Shown: piece after piece, positions 19,201-28,220 of the stretch | Layout: each line of letters opens with the position of its first letter | How positions within the stretch are numbered: the first letter of the stretch is position 1 | Source: Deltaproteobacteria bacterium | Lineage (GTDB): Bacteria; Myxococcota_A; UBA796; UBA2385 | Reading direction: 5' to 3' | DNA: 64,000 nucleotides | Assembly (NCBI GenBank): GCA_018401435.1 | Contig: JAGYJW010000027.1 | Span: 1-64,000, forward strand | Made by a program: the position numbers and the translations under genes | Notes under the pieces: generated by a model | Database searches by the model: none | Told to the model about the DNA's origin: nothing | Seen by the model: the letters and a program-made list of their open reading frames with translations, nothing else

Positions 19201-19672
19201 AGAAGAGGCTGTCCCCCGACCGGGCCCGGGGGTTGGCCGGGTCCATGGACAGGGCGATGCGCAGGATGGGGTCCTGGCTGGGGTCATAGCGCAGAATGAG
19301 CGGCCGGCGGGCGTCATCGGGCAGGAAGGTGGTCTGTAGACGCTCGCGCACCGACTGGGTGGCGTCGTCCATATTGGTGCCCCAGGAGAACTCGAGCACC
19401 ACATCGGAGATGCCCGCCCGCGAGCGGCTCTCCAGCTCGACCAGGCCCTCGGTGGTGGCCAGGGCCTCCTCGATGGGCCGGCTGATCTGGCTCTCGACCT
19501 CCTGGGGGGCGTAGCCTTCCACCTCGGTGCGCACCGTCAGCGTGGGGTAGCTGAGGTCGGGCATCAGGTTGAGCGGCAGGCGCAGGTAGCTGACCATGCC
19601 AAAGACGGCGGCCGCCGCGAAGATCATCAGCGTCGCCACCGGACGCTCGACCACCAGCCGGAAGAGCTTCAT
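16253..19672 (-). CDS. RND efflux pump permease, HAE1-type (first of two), with long central insertion
   Basis: 1139 residues, about 100 more than AcrB. N-terminal features are standard: PLNLMPDLSYPTLTVRTEVEGYAPQEVE read in parts, and the TM4 motif GMLVDNAIVVLENIQ. The extra length lies between TM6 and TM7 (about residues 505-600). It is a cytoplasmic stretch rich in Arg, Trp and amphipathic or membrane-leaning segments (PYWLARFLVRLLFELPTALF). The C-terminal half carries the second porter domain and LAGVVVNNAIVLVDTINRLR. The gene starts five bases after the adaptor stop and overlaps pump 2, so all parts are made from one message. Export substrate is unknown. Confidence 0.9.
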   Translation of the reverse strand: MKLFRLVVERPVATLMIFAAAAVFGMVSYLRLPLNLMPDLSYPTLTVRTEVEGYAPQEVESQISRPIEEALATTEGLVELESRSRAGISDVVLEFSWGTNMDDATQSVRERLQTTFLPDDARRPLILRYDPSQDPILRIALSMDPANPRARSGDSLFLLREVAENQVKRDIEAMDGIAAVRVRGGLEREVLVEAREDWLAARGVTLDQLVTTLGAENVNLPGGSLREGDRNYLVRTLNEVRSVAEISELEVRRADGVRVPVGELATVREASRDREVISRMDGRDAVELEVFKAADANIVQVAADLKARLEPQVVGMGRDGQPILRPGLSDQLPDGVVLVILEDQARFIESAIDNLRSTAILGGILAVVVLFLFLRDMRATAIIAGAIPISIIVTFAPMYLGGVSLNLMSLGGLALGIGMLVDNAIVVLENIQVKVDQGLPRSEAAIQGTTEVAAAVFASTLTTVSVFLPITFVDGVAGQIFGDLALAVVFSLLASLVDSLLLVPMLAALTLEVSNQPPRLAEIGRAGRFRSWHQLKRAWAGSAGLSRWIRAPYWLARFLVRLLFELPTALFVWGSALFARVAARGGGGVLRPLNRLAHGAAARFQGAFDALARRYQSAMAGILARPGLVLGFAALTFLLALPLGGNLGQSLIPELHQGRFTAEVALPVGTPLSRTADLVAEVERRLVGEAEVAHIHSIVGTESRADSRADEGEHTARVMIELTPGGDLEAREEQVMAEVRAAMLASAEALKTDAVPDVRMTRPSLFSFSTPIEVVLYDNDLAVLRMGADRARDALAALPGLTDVRSSMVAGYPEIQVRYDRALLERYGLDTGTIARQIRDKVLGKEATTLARGDGRVDLIVRVDESDRRSTAAFRRLNINPAVTPEIPLEAVARFTEAEGPSEIRRVDQRRAAAVSANLDGFDISSQADAIRTELDHTDLGGVDWEIAGQNQEMERSIRSLELALGLAIFLVYVIMASTFESTLHPFVILASVPLALVGVVVALALTGTSVSVVVLIGGIVLAGVVVNNAIVLVDTINRLRDDGMERVAAIHKAAALRLRPILITTLTTVLGLVPLALGLGEGAEVQQPLALTIIAGLSSSTLLTLVVIPVVYERMTRLLERRDRAEVAAARAEVGAQP

Positions 19673-19677
19673 GGGGC

Positions 19678-20991
19678 TCAGCCCTCGCCGCTGGCGCCAG
19701 CGCCGTCGCCCTTGTCCTTGTCCGCCTTGTCCTTGTCCGGCTTGGGCGGATCGGGGTCACCTTCGAGGCGCACCAGCGTGCCCTCGCGCAGGGCGTTGTT
19801 GCCCAGCACCACCACGGGATCCCCCGCCTCCAGGCCCGTGAGCACCTCGACCTGGTCGGGATCGACGAAGCCGATGGTCAGGCGGCGCTTCTGCGCCTCG
19901 CGCCGGGGGATGCCCTCCCAGGGGTCGGCCGCTTCTTCGGCCTCCTCGCCGGCGCTGTTGTCATCGCCGGCAAAGAGATCGGCGAAGAATCCGCCTTCTT
20001 CTTTCTCTTTGTCGCCCTCGGTCTCCGCGTCGTCGCCCTTCACTTCCGGGGCCTTGGCGTCGGCCACCACCCAGGCGATGGGCTCGCCGTCCTCCCAGAC
20101 CAGGCCCCGCCGCTGGATGGTGAGCACGTCGTCGTGGCGGTCAACCTCGACCCGCACCTTGACGAATTGGCCCGGCCGAAGGGTGGCGCCTTGGGGGTCT
20201 ACGGCGATGGTCACCCGCACGGTGCCCGTGCTGGCGTCCACAACGGGGCTGATGCGCTCCACCCGACCGCTGGCCTGGGCGGCGTCGTCATAGGCGCCCG
20301 ACAAGGTCGCGTTCAAGCCCTCCTTGACCCGCGGGAGGTCCTTTTCGGGGAGCTGGATCACGACGCGAAGCCGGCTGAGGTCCACCACCTGAAAGGCCGG
20401 CGCGCCGGGGCTGGCCATCTCGCCCACGCGCACATTGCGCAAGGACAGGGTGCCGGCGATGGGGCTGGTGAGCTGGGTGAAGCCCGCGCTGCGGTTGGCC
20501 TCCTGGTAGCTGGTCTCTGCCACCCGCACGGCGTTCTGGGCGTCCCGAAGCTCGCGGTCGCTGATGGCCCCGCTGCCGTGCAGGGCCTGGGCTTCGGCCA
20601 GGGCCTGGCGGCTGCGCTCCAGCTCGATGCCGGCGCGGTCGGCGCCCGCGTCCAGGCTGGGGCTGGCGATCACCGCCAGGAGCTGCCCGGCCCGCACGCT
20701 GTCGCCTTCTTCCACCAGGACCCGGGTCACATTGCCCGAGGCCTCGGGGCTGATGTCGGCCTGGGCCTCGCTCTCGAGCACGCCGGTCGTGACCAGGTGG
20801 TCGGCGACGCTTCCCCGGGCCGCCTCGGCCGTCTCCACCAGAATGCGCTGGTCGGGGCTGGCCAGGCGCTCGCCGTCCTCGCCGCCCATGCCGCCCTTGC
20901 CCGGTTCACCCCCACCGGGTCCGCCCCCACAGGCCAGGGCCCCAAGCAAGAGCAGGACGAGACGCGCCGGGCGGGATCGGTGGGCTGGCAT
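19678..20991 (-). CDS. RND periplasmic adaptor (HlyD/AcrA family) lipoprotein
   Basis: 437 residues from ATG 20991, chosen because it gives a clean lipoprotein signal (LVLLLLGALAC). An upstream in-frame ATG at 21048 would add an unlikely leader. The adaptor folds follow: lipoyl half-motifs (SGNVTRVLVEEGDSVRAGQLL and SPIAGTLSLRNVRVGEM), a helical hairpin between them, then beta-barrel and membrane-proximal domains (RPGQFVKVRVEVDR). It is unusual in two ways. An acidic insertion (about residues 330-370, many Asp/Glu) interrupts the membrane-proximal domain, and the last 20 residues are Lys/Asp-rich. It is the first gene of the pump operon; no repressor gene is adjacent. Confidence 0.88.
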   Translation of the reverse strand: MPAHRSRPARLVLLLLGALACGGGPGGGEPGKGGMGGEDGERLASPDQRILVETAEAARGSVADHLVTTGVLESEAQADISPEASGNVTRVLVEEGDSVRAGQLLAVIASPSLDAGADRAGIELERSRQALAEAQALHGSGAISDRELRDAQNAVRVAETSYQEANRSAGFTQLTSPIAGTLSLRNVRVGEMASPGAPAFQVVDLSRLRVVIQLPEKDLPRVKEGLNATLSGAYDDAAQASGRVERISPVVDASTGTVRVTIAVDPQGATLRPGQFVKVRVEVDRHDDVLTIQRRGLVWEDGEPIAWVVADAKAPEVKGDDAETEGDKEKEEGGFFADLFAGDDNSAGEEAEEAADPWEGIPRREAQKRRLTIGFVDPDQVEVLTGLEAGDPVVVLGNNALREGTLVRLEGDPDPPKPDKDKADKDKGDGAGASGEG

Positions 20992-21141
20992 GGGGGCTCG
21001 ATGCGGCTGAAGAGGGGCCCAGGGGCGGGCTTCCGGGCGCACGCCCATGGGGCCGCTGGCGGGCGCGGGGGCGCTTGGACGCGCCGCCCCGGAGACCTAT
21101 TGCAATGCCAGCGGCGATGCCGCCCAAGGGCCGTCCTGAGC

Positions 21142-21726
21142 CTACTGCTGGCGGCCTTCGATGCTGAGAAGCATGACCACCGCGGCAACGCCAAGGCGGG
21201 GATCCAGCGAGGCGTCGCCCTGGCCAAAGTCGACATCGTAGGCCAGCTGGAAGGGGTTGAAGCGCTGCTTGATCGCGCCGGCGTGGGTGCCGCCCAGGGT
21301 GATGTGGTAGGTCTGGGGGATCAGCTTCACCAGCCGCGACAGGATGGCCATCAGGGCGGAAGACTCCTTGATCGTGCCCATCTCCACGTCGTCGGTGTCC
21401 AGGATGCTCCACTCGTCCATGAAGATGGACTTGAGGCCCTTGCGCCGCAAGGCGCCCACCTTGTCGCCCGATTTTGCGTCGGTCACGTCATAGGTCGCCG
21501 ACACGTCCATGATCTGCCGCGCCTGGATGCGCAGCATGGCGTTCTGCTGGGCTTCGTCGCTGTAGACGGTGATCTCCTCGCGCAGCTTGAAGGCCTTCAT
21601 CTTCACGAAGAAGGCCAGGTCGCCCTCTTGGGTGTAGAGCCGGAAGGCCGACCCCAGGAAGGTAAAGAGCGCCTTCTTGGCGACGTAGTGGGTCTTGTAG
21701 GGGGTCAGCGCGGTCGAGTCGGACAT
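21142..21726 (-). CDS. LURP-one-related / tubby-C2-like domain protein
   Basis: 194 residues, soluble for most of its length. It resembles the LURP-one/scramblase-like beta-barrel fold with a buried C-terminal helix: YVAKKALFTFLGSAFRLY, repeated strand pairs around SATYDVTDAKSGDKVGALRRKGLKS, SIFMDEWSIL, and a final hydrophobic stretch LGVAAVVMLLSIE at about 175-189. Bacterial members are of unknown function; membrane or lipid contact through the last helix is an inference. The gene lies 150 bases downstream of the adaptor start region and is transcribed the same way as the pump operon. It is divergent from the epimerase gene across 109 bases. Confidence 0.6.
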   Translation of the reverse strand: MSDSTALTPYKTHYVAKKALFTFLGSAFRLYTQEGDLAFFVKMKAFKLREEITVYSDEAQQNAMLRIQARQIMDVSATYDVTDAKSGDKVGALRRKGLKSIFMDEWSILDTDDVEMGTIKESSALMAILSRLVKLIPQTYHITLGGTHAGAIKQRFNPFQLAYDVDFGQGDASLDPRLGVAAVVMLLSIEGRQQ

Positions 21727-21835
21727 GGGTCACCTGTAAGAAGGGAGCAAGGCCCCCTATCGCCCGCTTCTCTTGGCTGTCCAGCGCGGCGCCCGGCCGG
21801 GATGCCCGGGTGGATCGGCGGGTTAGGCAGGCGGC

Positions 21836-22252
21836 ATGATCACGCGCCTCGACCACATCGCCATCGCCGTCCCCGATCTGCAGGCCGCGCTGAAGCGCTT
21901 CTGCGATGACCTCGGCCTCTCGCTGGCCGGCCAGGAAGACGTGCTGCCCGCCCAGACCCGCACCGCCTTCTTGCCGGTGGAGGGCACCCGGATCGAGCTC
22001 ATCCATCCCTTGAAGGGGCAGGGGCCCGTGCAGGGCTTTCTGGACAAGCGGGGGGGCGGCTTGCACCACATCTGCTTTGAGAGCGATGACATCCTGGCGG
22101 ATATGGAGCGCCTGAAGGGGCTGGGCTACCGCTTTCTCAGCGATGCCCCCACGCCAGGGGCCCATGGGACGAAGGTGGCCTTCATCCACCCCAAGAGCGC
22201 CGGTGGCGTGCTGATCGAGCTGGCCGAGCATCCCCCGGCCCAGGGGCATTGA
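21836..22252 (+). CDS. mce: Methylmalonyl-CoA epimerase (VOC superfamily)
   Basis: 138 residues, the usual size. It should interconvert (2R)- and (2S)-methylmalonyl-CoA in the propionyl-CoA to succinyl-CoA route. Two beta-alpha-beta-beta-beta halves carry the metal ligands: His7 in LDHIAIAV, Glu54 in RIELI, His78 in LHHICFE and Glu128 in LIELAE. Other VOC enzymes share these ligands, but the pattern GGGLHHICFE with TAFLPVEGTRIELIHP is that of the epimerase group. The last base of its stop is the first base of the nagZ start (TGATG), so the two are translationally coupled although their pathways differ. Confidence 0.85.
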   Translation: MITRLDHIAIAVPDLQAALKRFCDDLGLSLAGQEDVLPAQTRTAFLPVEGTRIELIHPLKGQGPVQGFLDKRGGGLHHICFESDDILADMERLKGLGYRFLSDAPTPGAHGTKVAFIHPKSAGGVLIELAEHPPAQGH

Positions 22253-23427
22253 TGGCGCCGAACTGGGGGGACAACCCCGATCTTCCTGGCACCCCGGTCT
22301 GGACCAGCCGCGCCGCCATGGGCGAGCAGACCAGCCTGGCTGAACGCAAGCGCCGCGCTGGACAGCGCCTGGTGGTGGGCCTGCCCGGCCTGCAGCCCGG
22401 CGCCGACTTCAAGGCCTTCTGCGCCGAGGTGCAGCCGGCGGGCTTCATCCTCTTTGGCCGCAATGTGGCCGAGCCCGCCCAGGTGCGCGAGCTCAACCGC
22501 GAGCTGGTCAGCCTGCTTTCGGACCGCCTGCCGCCCTTTCTCAGCGTGGACCAGGAGGGCGGCCGGGTGCAGCGCATCCGCGAGACCACCTGGCCGAGCA
22601 TGCGCACGGTGGGCAATTTCGACGATGAAGCCCTCACCCGGCAGCTGGCCCGCGCCTTGGCCGACGAGCTGCGGGCCTTGGGCTTCAACCTGGATTTTGC
22701 GCCCGTCGCCGATGTGGACAGCAACCCGGCCAACCCCGTCATCGGCGACCGCTCCTTTGGCCGCCAGCCCGACCGGGTGGCCCGCCAGGTGACCGCCTTT
22801 GTGCAGGAGGCCCAGGCGGCGGGCCTGATCTGCTGCGCCAAGCACTTCCCCGGCCACGGCGATACCAGCGTAGACAGCCACAAAGACCTGCCCGTGGTGG
22901 ACAAGGATCGCCGCGACGTCGAACAGGTGGAGCTGCCCCCCTTCCAGGCGGCCATCGCGGCCGGCGTGGGCTGCATCATGACCGCCCACGTGATGTTCCC
23001 GGCCTGGGACGAGGACTACCCCGCCACCCTCTCCCGGGAGCTGGTGGACGGACTGCTGCGCCGCAAGCTGGGCTATGGCGGCGTCGTGATCTCCGACGAT
23101 ATGGAGATGAAGGCCGTGCGCGGCCGCTATGCCCTCGATGAGCAGCTGCTCGCCGCGGTGGGGGCGGGCGTGGACCTCTTCTGCATCAGCCGCATGTTCG
23201 AAACCGAGCTGACCCTGGCCCACCAGGCCTTTGAAGAGCTGGTGCGCCAGCAGGAGTCCGACCGCCGCTTCGATCAGCTCGCAGAGGACAGCGAGCTTCG
23301 CTTGAAGGCCCTGCGGGAGCGCTTCTTCAAGGAGCCCCCCGCCGCGCCCCCCCTCAGCGTGGTGGGCAGTCGGGCGCACCGGGACCTCGCCCTGTGGTTG
23401 GAGGCCCGGGGCGGCGGGATCGCGTGA
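22252..23427 (+). CDS. nagZ: Beta-N-acetylhexosaminidase, NagZ-like (GH3)
   Basis: 391 residues. The ATG overlaps the previous stop as TGATG. It is a single-domain glycoside hydrolase family 3 barrel of cell-wall recycling that removes GlcNAc from anhydro-muropeptides. Motifs seen: FLSVDQEGGRVQRI, NLDFAPVADVDSNPANPVIGDRSFG, the mobile-loop CAKHFPGHGDTSVDSH with its catalytic His and Asp, and VISDDMEMKAV with the nucleophile Asp. A 20-residue N-terminal stretch without conservation suggests translation could also begin at a later Met (MGEQTS). No signal peptide is present, so it is cytoplasmic like Gram-negative NagZ. The next gene overlaps its stop. Confidence 0.88.
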   Translation: MAPNWGDNPDLPGTPVWTSRAAMGEQTSLAERKRRAGQRLVVGLPGLQPGADFKAFCAEVQPAGFILFGRNVAEPAQVRELNRELVSLLSDRLPPFLSVDQEGGRVQRIRETTWPSMRTVGNFDDEALTRQLARALADELRALGFNLDFAPVADVDSNPANPVIGDRSFGRQPDRVARQVTAFVQEAQAAGLICCAKHFPGHGDTSVDSHKDLPVVDKDRRDVEQVELPPFQAAIAAGVGCIMTAHVMFPAWDEDYPATLSRELVDGLLRRKLGYGGVVISDDMEMKAVRGRYALDEQLLAAVGAGVDLFCISRMFETELTLAHQAFEELVRQQESDRRFDQLAEDSELRLKALRERFFKEPPAAPPLSVVGSRAHRDLALWLEARGGGIA

Positions 23428-23870
23428 GGGCCGCCATTCTCGGCCTGCTGCTGCTGGGTTGTGGGGCCCGCCAGGCCGGACCCGCCCCCCTCCTGACCCA
23501 AGACCGGCTACAGCTCTCCCTTCAGCAGCTGACCCTGGCCGAAGATGGAGGCCAGTCCTTCATTCTCTGCCCGATGGACCTTCGTGGCGGGCCGCCTGCG
23601 GACCTGGTGGCCTTGGATTGGTCCGCGGTGGGCCCAGGCCTGTCTGTGCAAGGCGCCCTGGGCCCGCTCGAGCACCCGGTCGGGTCTGGCCGGCCCCCGG
23701 TGGCCCTGCTCCTGTCGGCCCCGCTCCCCGCCCTCCCGCAGCCGGGGGTGACGGTCGAAGTGAGCGGCACCGTGCACCTTCGCACCGGGTTGGGTACGGA
23801 GCGCCGCCAGGTCTTTTCGGCCCGCCTGCCGCTGCTGCCTGCCCCGCCTGCCCCGTTGGAGTCCCCGTGA
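23424..23870 (+). CDS. Small lipoprotein of unknown function
   Basis: 148 residues from a GTG overlapping the nagZ stop (GTGA at 23424-23427). A lipobox, LLLLGCG, lies within the first 15 residues. The mature part is beta-rich, with runs such as GVTVEVSGTVHLRTG and a Pro-rich end (PAPPAPLE). It may be an immunoglobulin-like or late-embryogenesis-like sandwich, but no family is recognised. It sits between nagZ and a second exported protein, each joined by a four-base overlap, so a shared envelope role is likely although not shown. Confidence 0.65.
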   Translation: MRAAILGLLLLGCGARQAGPAPLLTQDRLQLSLQQLTLAEDGGQSFILCPMDLRGGPPADLVALDWSAVGPGLSVQGALGPLEHPVGSGRPPVALLLSAPLPALPQPGVTVEVSGTVHLRTGLGTERRQVFSARLPLLPAPPAPLESP

Positions 23871-24403
23871 ACCTGCTGCTCGCCCTCGCCCTCGCCGGAT
23901 CGTCGCCGGCCTCTGCCCAGGCCTGCCAGCAGGTCGCCGACGCCCCGGAGGCCTTGCAGGTGGCGTGGGTGTCGCGCTTGTCGGACCGCGCCGGCCGCGA
24001 GGAGGTGCTGGAGGTGGTGCGGGTGGCGGATCTGCGGCAGTGGATTCGGGACAATGGCACCGATGTGGGCCGCCTGTTGCAAGGCCTGGGCATGGCCCCC
24101 CGCAACGCCAGCCGCAAAGCCGACAAAGACTGGAAGGTGACGGTCTTTGACGTGCGCAGCGAGTGGATGTGCCGCCCCACCCAGGCCGGAGAACCCGGCG
24201 AAAACCTGGGTGGAATAGAGATTTGTGACGAGAAGGACGGCGGCCGGCTGCGCCCCCATCGCTGGGGCTACTCGGCCTGCGGCTACACCCTGGACACCGG
24301 CGCATCGACGCGCGGTCTGGACGTCTACCGGGTCACCTGGTCCGCCGCATCCGCCTATGGCTTCTGCGTCATGCCCTTGGAGCGCTTCCTCGGCGGCGCC
24401 TGA
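23867..24403 (+). CDS. Small exported protein of unknown function
   Basis: 178 residues from a GTG overlapping the lipoprotein stop (GTGA, 23867-23870). A signal peptide ends at ASAQA. The mature domain has five or six cysteines (in QACQQ, EWMCRPT, EICDEKD, SACGYT, GFCVMP) that could pair in the periplasm, and the central phrase DWKVTVFDVRSEWMC. I recognise no family. It is the last gene of the mce-nagZ-lipoprotein run, and it converges with the esterase gene across 34 bases. Confidence 0.65.
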   Translation: MNLLLALALAGSSPASAQACQQVADAPEALQVAWVSRLSDRAGREEVLEVVRVADLRQWIRDNGTDVGRLLQGLGMAPRNASRKADKDWKVTVFDVRSEWMCRPTQAGEPGENLGGIEICDEKDGGRLRPHRWGYSACGYTLDTGASTRGLDVYRVTWSAASAYGFCVMPLERFLGGA

Positions 24404-24437
24404 GCACACCCGCCTGGGCGGGGCGCGTCCCGGGGGC

Positions 24438-25391
24438 TCAGCCCTCGGGGAACTCGCAGATGTCAGGGATCAACGAGGCTTCTCCGGTTTCCCAGGGGCT
24501 GGGTTGTCCGAAGCGGTGCTCGGTGGACCACCGAATCATCAGCTCAAAGGTGTCCTGGGTGAGGGTGTGGCCCCGCCCATGGTCGCAACGGGCCACCAGG
24601 TGCTCCTCTGCGACGAGGTGGGCCTGCAGCGTGTCGGTGGCCAACACAAAGTCCACGATGGTCAGCGACTCGTTGGGCCACTTGTCGGAGTCGCCTCCCG
24701 TCACCAACAGGGTGGGGAAGGTGAATTCCGAGCTGAACCACTCTGAGGCGAGGTTGTCGTAGATGGGGACCTCGATGTCGGCCCCCCCCGAGCCTTCAAC
24801 CAGGGCGGCCAGGGTGCCCGGGCGGTTGGCGCCCACCACGGTGGTGAACAGCGCGCCACCCGAGAAGCCCGTGGCCACCACCCGCTCCAGATCCACCGGG
24901 TGGGCGCGGCTGAGGCAGGTGCGCAGGTCGTCGTAGAGCACCAGGTCGGTGCCGGTCTCCAGCGCGATGTCCCAGAGGTGGAACTCGATGCCGGCGAGGT
25001 TCTGGACGGGGGCCACCGGCAGCACGAGGATCACGCCCAGCTCGTCTGCTGCGGCCTGCAGCTGCAGGGATCGGGCGGTCTGGGCGGCGGGATCGCTGCC
25101 CACATTGGCGATGCCATGAAAAAAGAAGACCAGGCCCGGGGCTTCGGGCATTGGATCGGGCAGCAGCAGGGTGAAGTCGCGTGTCTCGCCGCTGGATTCG
25201 ATCTGCAGGCTGCCGCTTTGGGAGAGGTCGGGGCAGGCGCCCGAGGGCTCCACCAGGGGGTCGGGCTGGGCCACCGCGCCGCCGTCGTCCCCATCGGCGC
25301 CATCGGCGGTGTCGACGTCATCCACCTTGCCGGAGCAGGCGGCCAGCCAGGCCAGGGCGAACAGGGACCAGCGGGCAGACGAGATGGACAT
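24438..25391 (-). CDS. Alpha/beta-hydrolase lipoprotein (PHB-depolymerase/feruloyl-esterase-like)
   Basis: 317 residues. GGAGGT lies four bases before the ATG. The lipobox LAWLAAC is followed by a flexible linker of Asp, Gly and Ala, typical of lipoproteins in this organism. The hydrolase core shows the oxyanion strand LVFFFHGIANVG, nucleophile elbow ATGFSGGALFTT (Ser), an acidic residue in LLVTGGDSDKWP and a C-terminal His in CDHGRGHTL. The order and spacing match the secreted esterase LpqC/polyhydroxybutyrate depolymerase group, which cleaves short-chain or feruloyl esters. The substrate is not predictable. It is divergent from the kinase gene across 135 bases that hold no clear promoter. 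Confidence 0.82.
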   Translation of the reverse strand: MSISSARWSLFALAWLAACSGKVDDVDTADGADGDDGGAVAQPDPLVEPSGACPDLSQSGSLQIESSGETRDFTLLLPDPMPEAPGLVFFFHGIANVGSDPAAQTARSLQLQAAADELGVILVLPVAPVQNLAGIEFHLWDIALETGTDLVLYDDLRTCLSRAHPVDLERVVATGFSGGALFTTVVGANRPGTLAALVEGSGGADIEVPIYDNLASEWFSSEFTFPTLLVTGGDSDKWPNESLTIVDFVLATDTLQAHLVAEEHLVARCDHGRGHTLTQDTFELMIRWSTEHRFGQPSPWETGEASLIPDICEFPEG

Positions 25392-25526
25392 GAGACCTCC
25401 GCGGCGCCATGGTAGCCCGCGCGGCGCGGCTTGTCGGGAGTGTCGCTTCGCCGATTGTGCCAACACGGGCCTGCCCATGCGCGGCAGAGGGGCGAGGCCG
25501 CCCTTGCCGCGATAGCGAGCCCCCGC

Positions 25527-27116
<1,590 letters not shown>

Positions 27117-27481
27117 TCGACCAGATCACCAAGCAGCTGGGCTTGCCTTCGGTCACCGGGGGCAACGCGCGCAGCCTCTCGGCCAATGACCCCAACCCCG
27201 CCCACCAGAAAGACTACCGCGCCATCCAATCCAGCCTGGGCAACGAGCGCAGCCGCTTGCAGAGCTTGTGCGGCATCAACAAGGGCACCAGCCTGCAGGC
27301 CGACCTGGTGGTGACGGGGGCCGGCGTGATTCGGTCGGCCAAGGTGAGCGGGGGCGGCAGCGCGGGCAATTGCGTGGCCGACCGCCTCAAGAAGACGCAG
27401 GTTCGGCGCACCGAAACCGACACTGTCCGTGTCCGCATCCCGCTGGCCTGGTAGCAGCCGGTGCCCCCGCGCCCCTGGCAG

Positions 27482-28165
27482 ATGCGCAGGCTGTGGCCGC
27501 TGTGCGTGCTGGTGGTCGGCGCCTGTGAGGCTGCCGCGCCCACCTGCCCCGAAGGCATGGCGCTGATTCCTGCCGGACCTGCAGTCCTCGGCCTGGCCCA
27601 CCCGGTGCATCCCTGGCACCGGCCCCAGGCCACGGTGCAGCTGGGCGCCTACTGCATGGACCGCTACGAATACCCCAACCAGGCCGGGGTCAAGCCGCGG
27701 GCCAATGTGGGCTGGGACGAGGCCGCCCGGCTCTGCGCTGCGGCCGGCCGGCGGCTGTGCACCGAAGACGAGTGGGAGCGGGCCTGTCGCGGTCCCAACG
27801 GACAGACCTATGTCTACGGCGACACCCGCGATGCCCGGCGCTGCAACACCCCCATCGAAGGCTCGGGCCCCGGTCCCAACCCTCCGCCGCTGGCCGCGTC
27901 CGGGGCCCATGAAGGCTGCGTGAGCGCCGAAGGTGTCTACGATCTCAACGGAAATCTGTCGGAGTGGGTGTCGGATCCCTGGACGGGCCAGCCCGAGCCC
28001 TTCAACCGCAAGGCCGTGCCCGACGCCGAAGGCTGGCGCGCCATGCGCGGTGGCACCATGTGGAACCAGACCTTCTATGGTCAAGACTGTCTCAGCCGTC
28101 ACGGTCACGCGCGGGCCTTCCAGAATATGGACGACGGCTTTCGCTGCTGCGCCGACCCCCGCTGA
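27482..28165 (+). CDS. Formylglycine-generating-enzyme-like (SUMF1 domain) lipoprotein
   Basis: 227 residues from ATG 27482, chosen for its compact lipoprotein signal (RRLWPLCVLVVGAC). A GTG at 27461 would add seven residues. The SUMF1/FGE-sulfatase fold is clear: GMALIPAGPAVLG, YCMDRYEYPN, WDEAARLCAAAGRRLCTEDEWERAC, NGNLSEWV, RGGTMWNQ and a final FRCC. True aerobic FGEs need a Cys pair near the RGG-to-FRC loop. Here only one Cys (QDCLSR) is present there, so sulfatase activation is doubtful. Many such lipoproteins accompany kinases and seem to act as non-catalytic binding modules. It follows the kinase gene closely. Confidence 0.78.
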   Translation: MRRLWPLCVLVVGACEAAAPTCPEGMALIPAGPAVLGLAHPVHPWHRPQATVQLGAYCMDRYEYPNQAGVKPRANVGWDEAARLCAAAGRRLCTEDEWERACRGPNGQTYVYGDTRDARRCNTPIEGSGPGPNPPPLAASGAHEGCVSAEGVYDLNGNLSEWVSDPWTGQPEPFNRKAVPDAEGWRAMRGGTMWNQTFYGQDCLSRHGHARAFQNMDDGFRCCADPR

Positions 28166-28220
28166 TGGTGGTCGGATCCTGCCTGGGCGCGCCGCGCTAT
28201 GATGACCGCTGGAGTCCGCG

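Noticed and set aside
21101..21120. TGGCATTGCAAT on the minus strand before the efflux operon, resembling a sigma54 promoter
   Set aside because: The GG and GC elements are about five bases apart instead of ten, so it does not fit the -24/-12 spacing.
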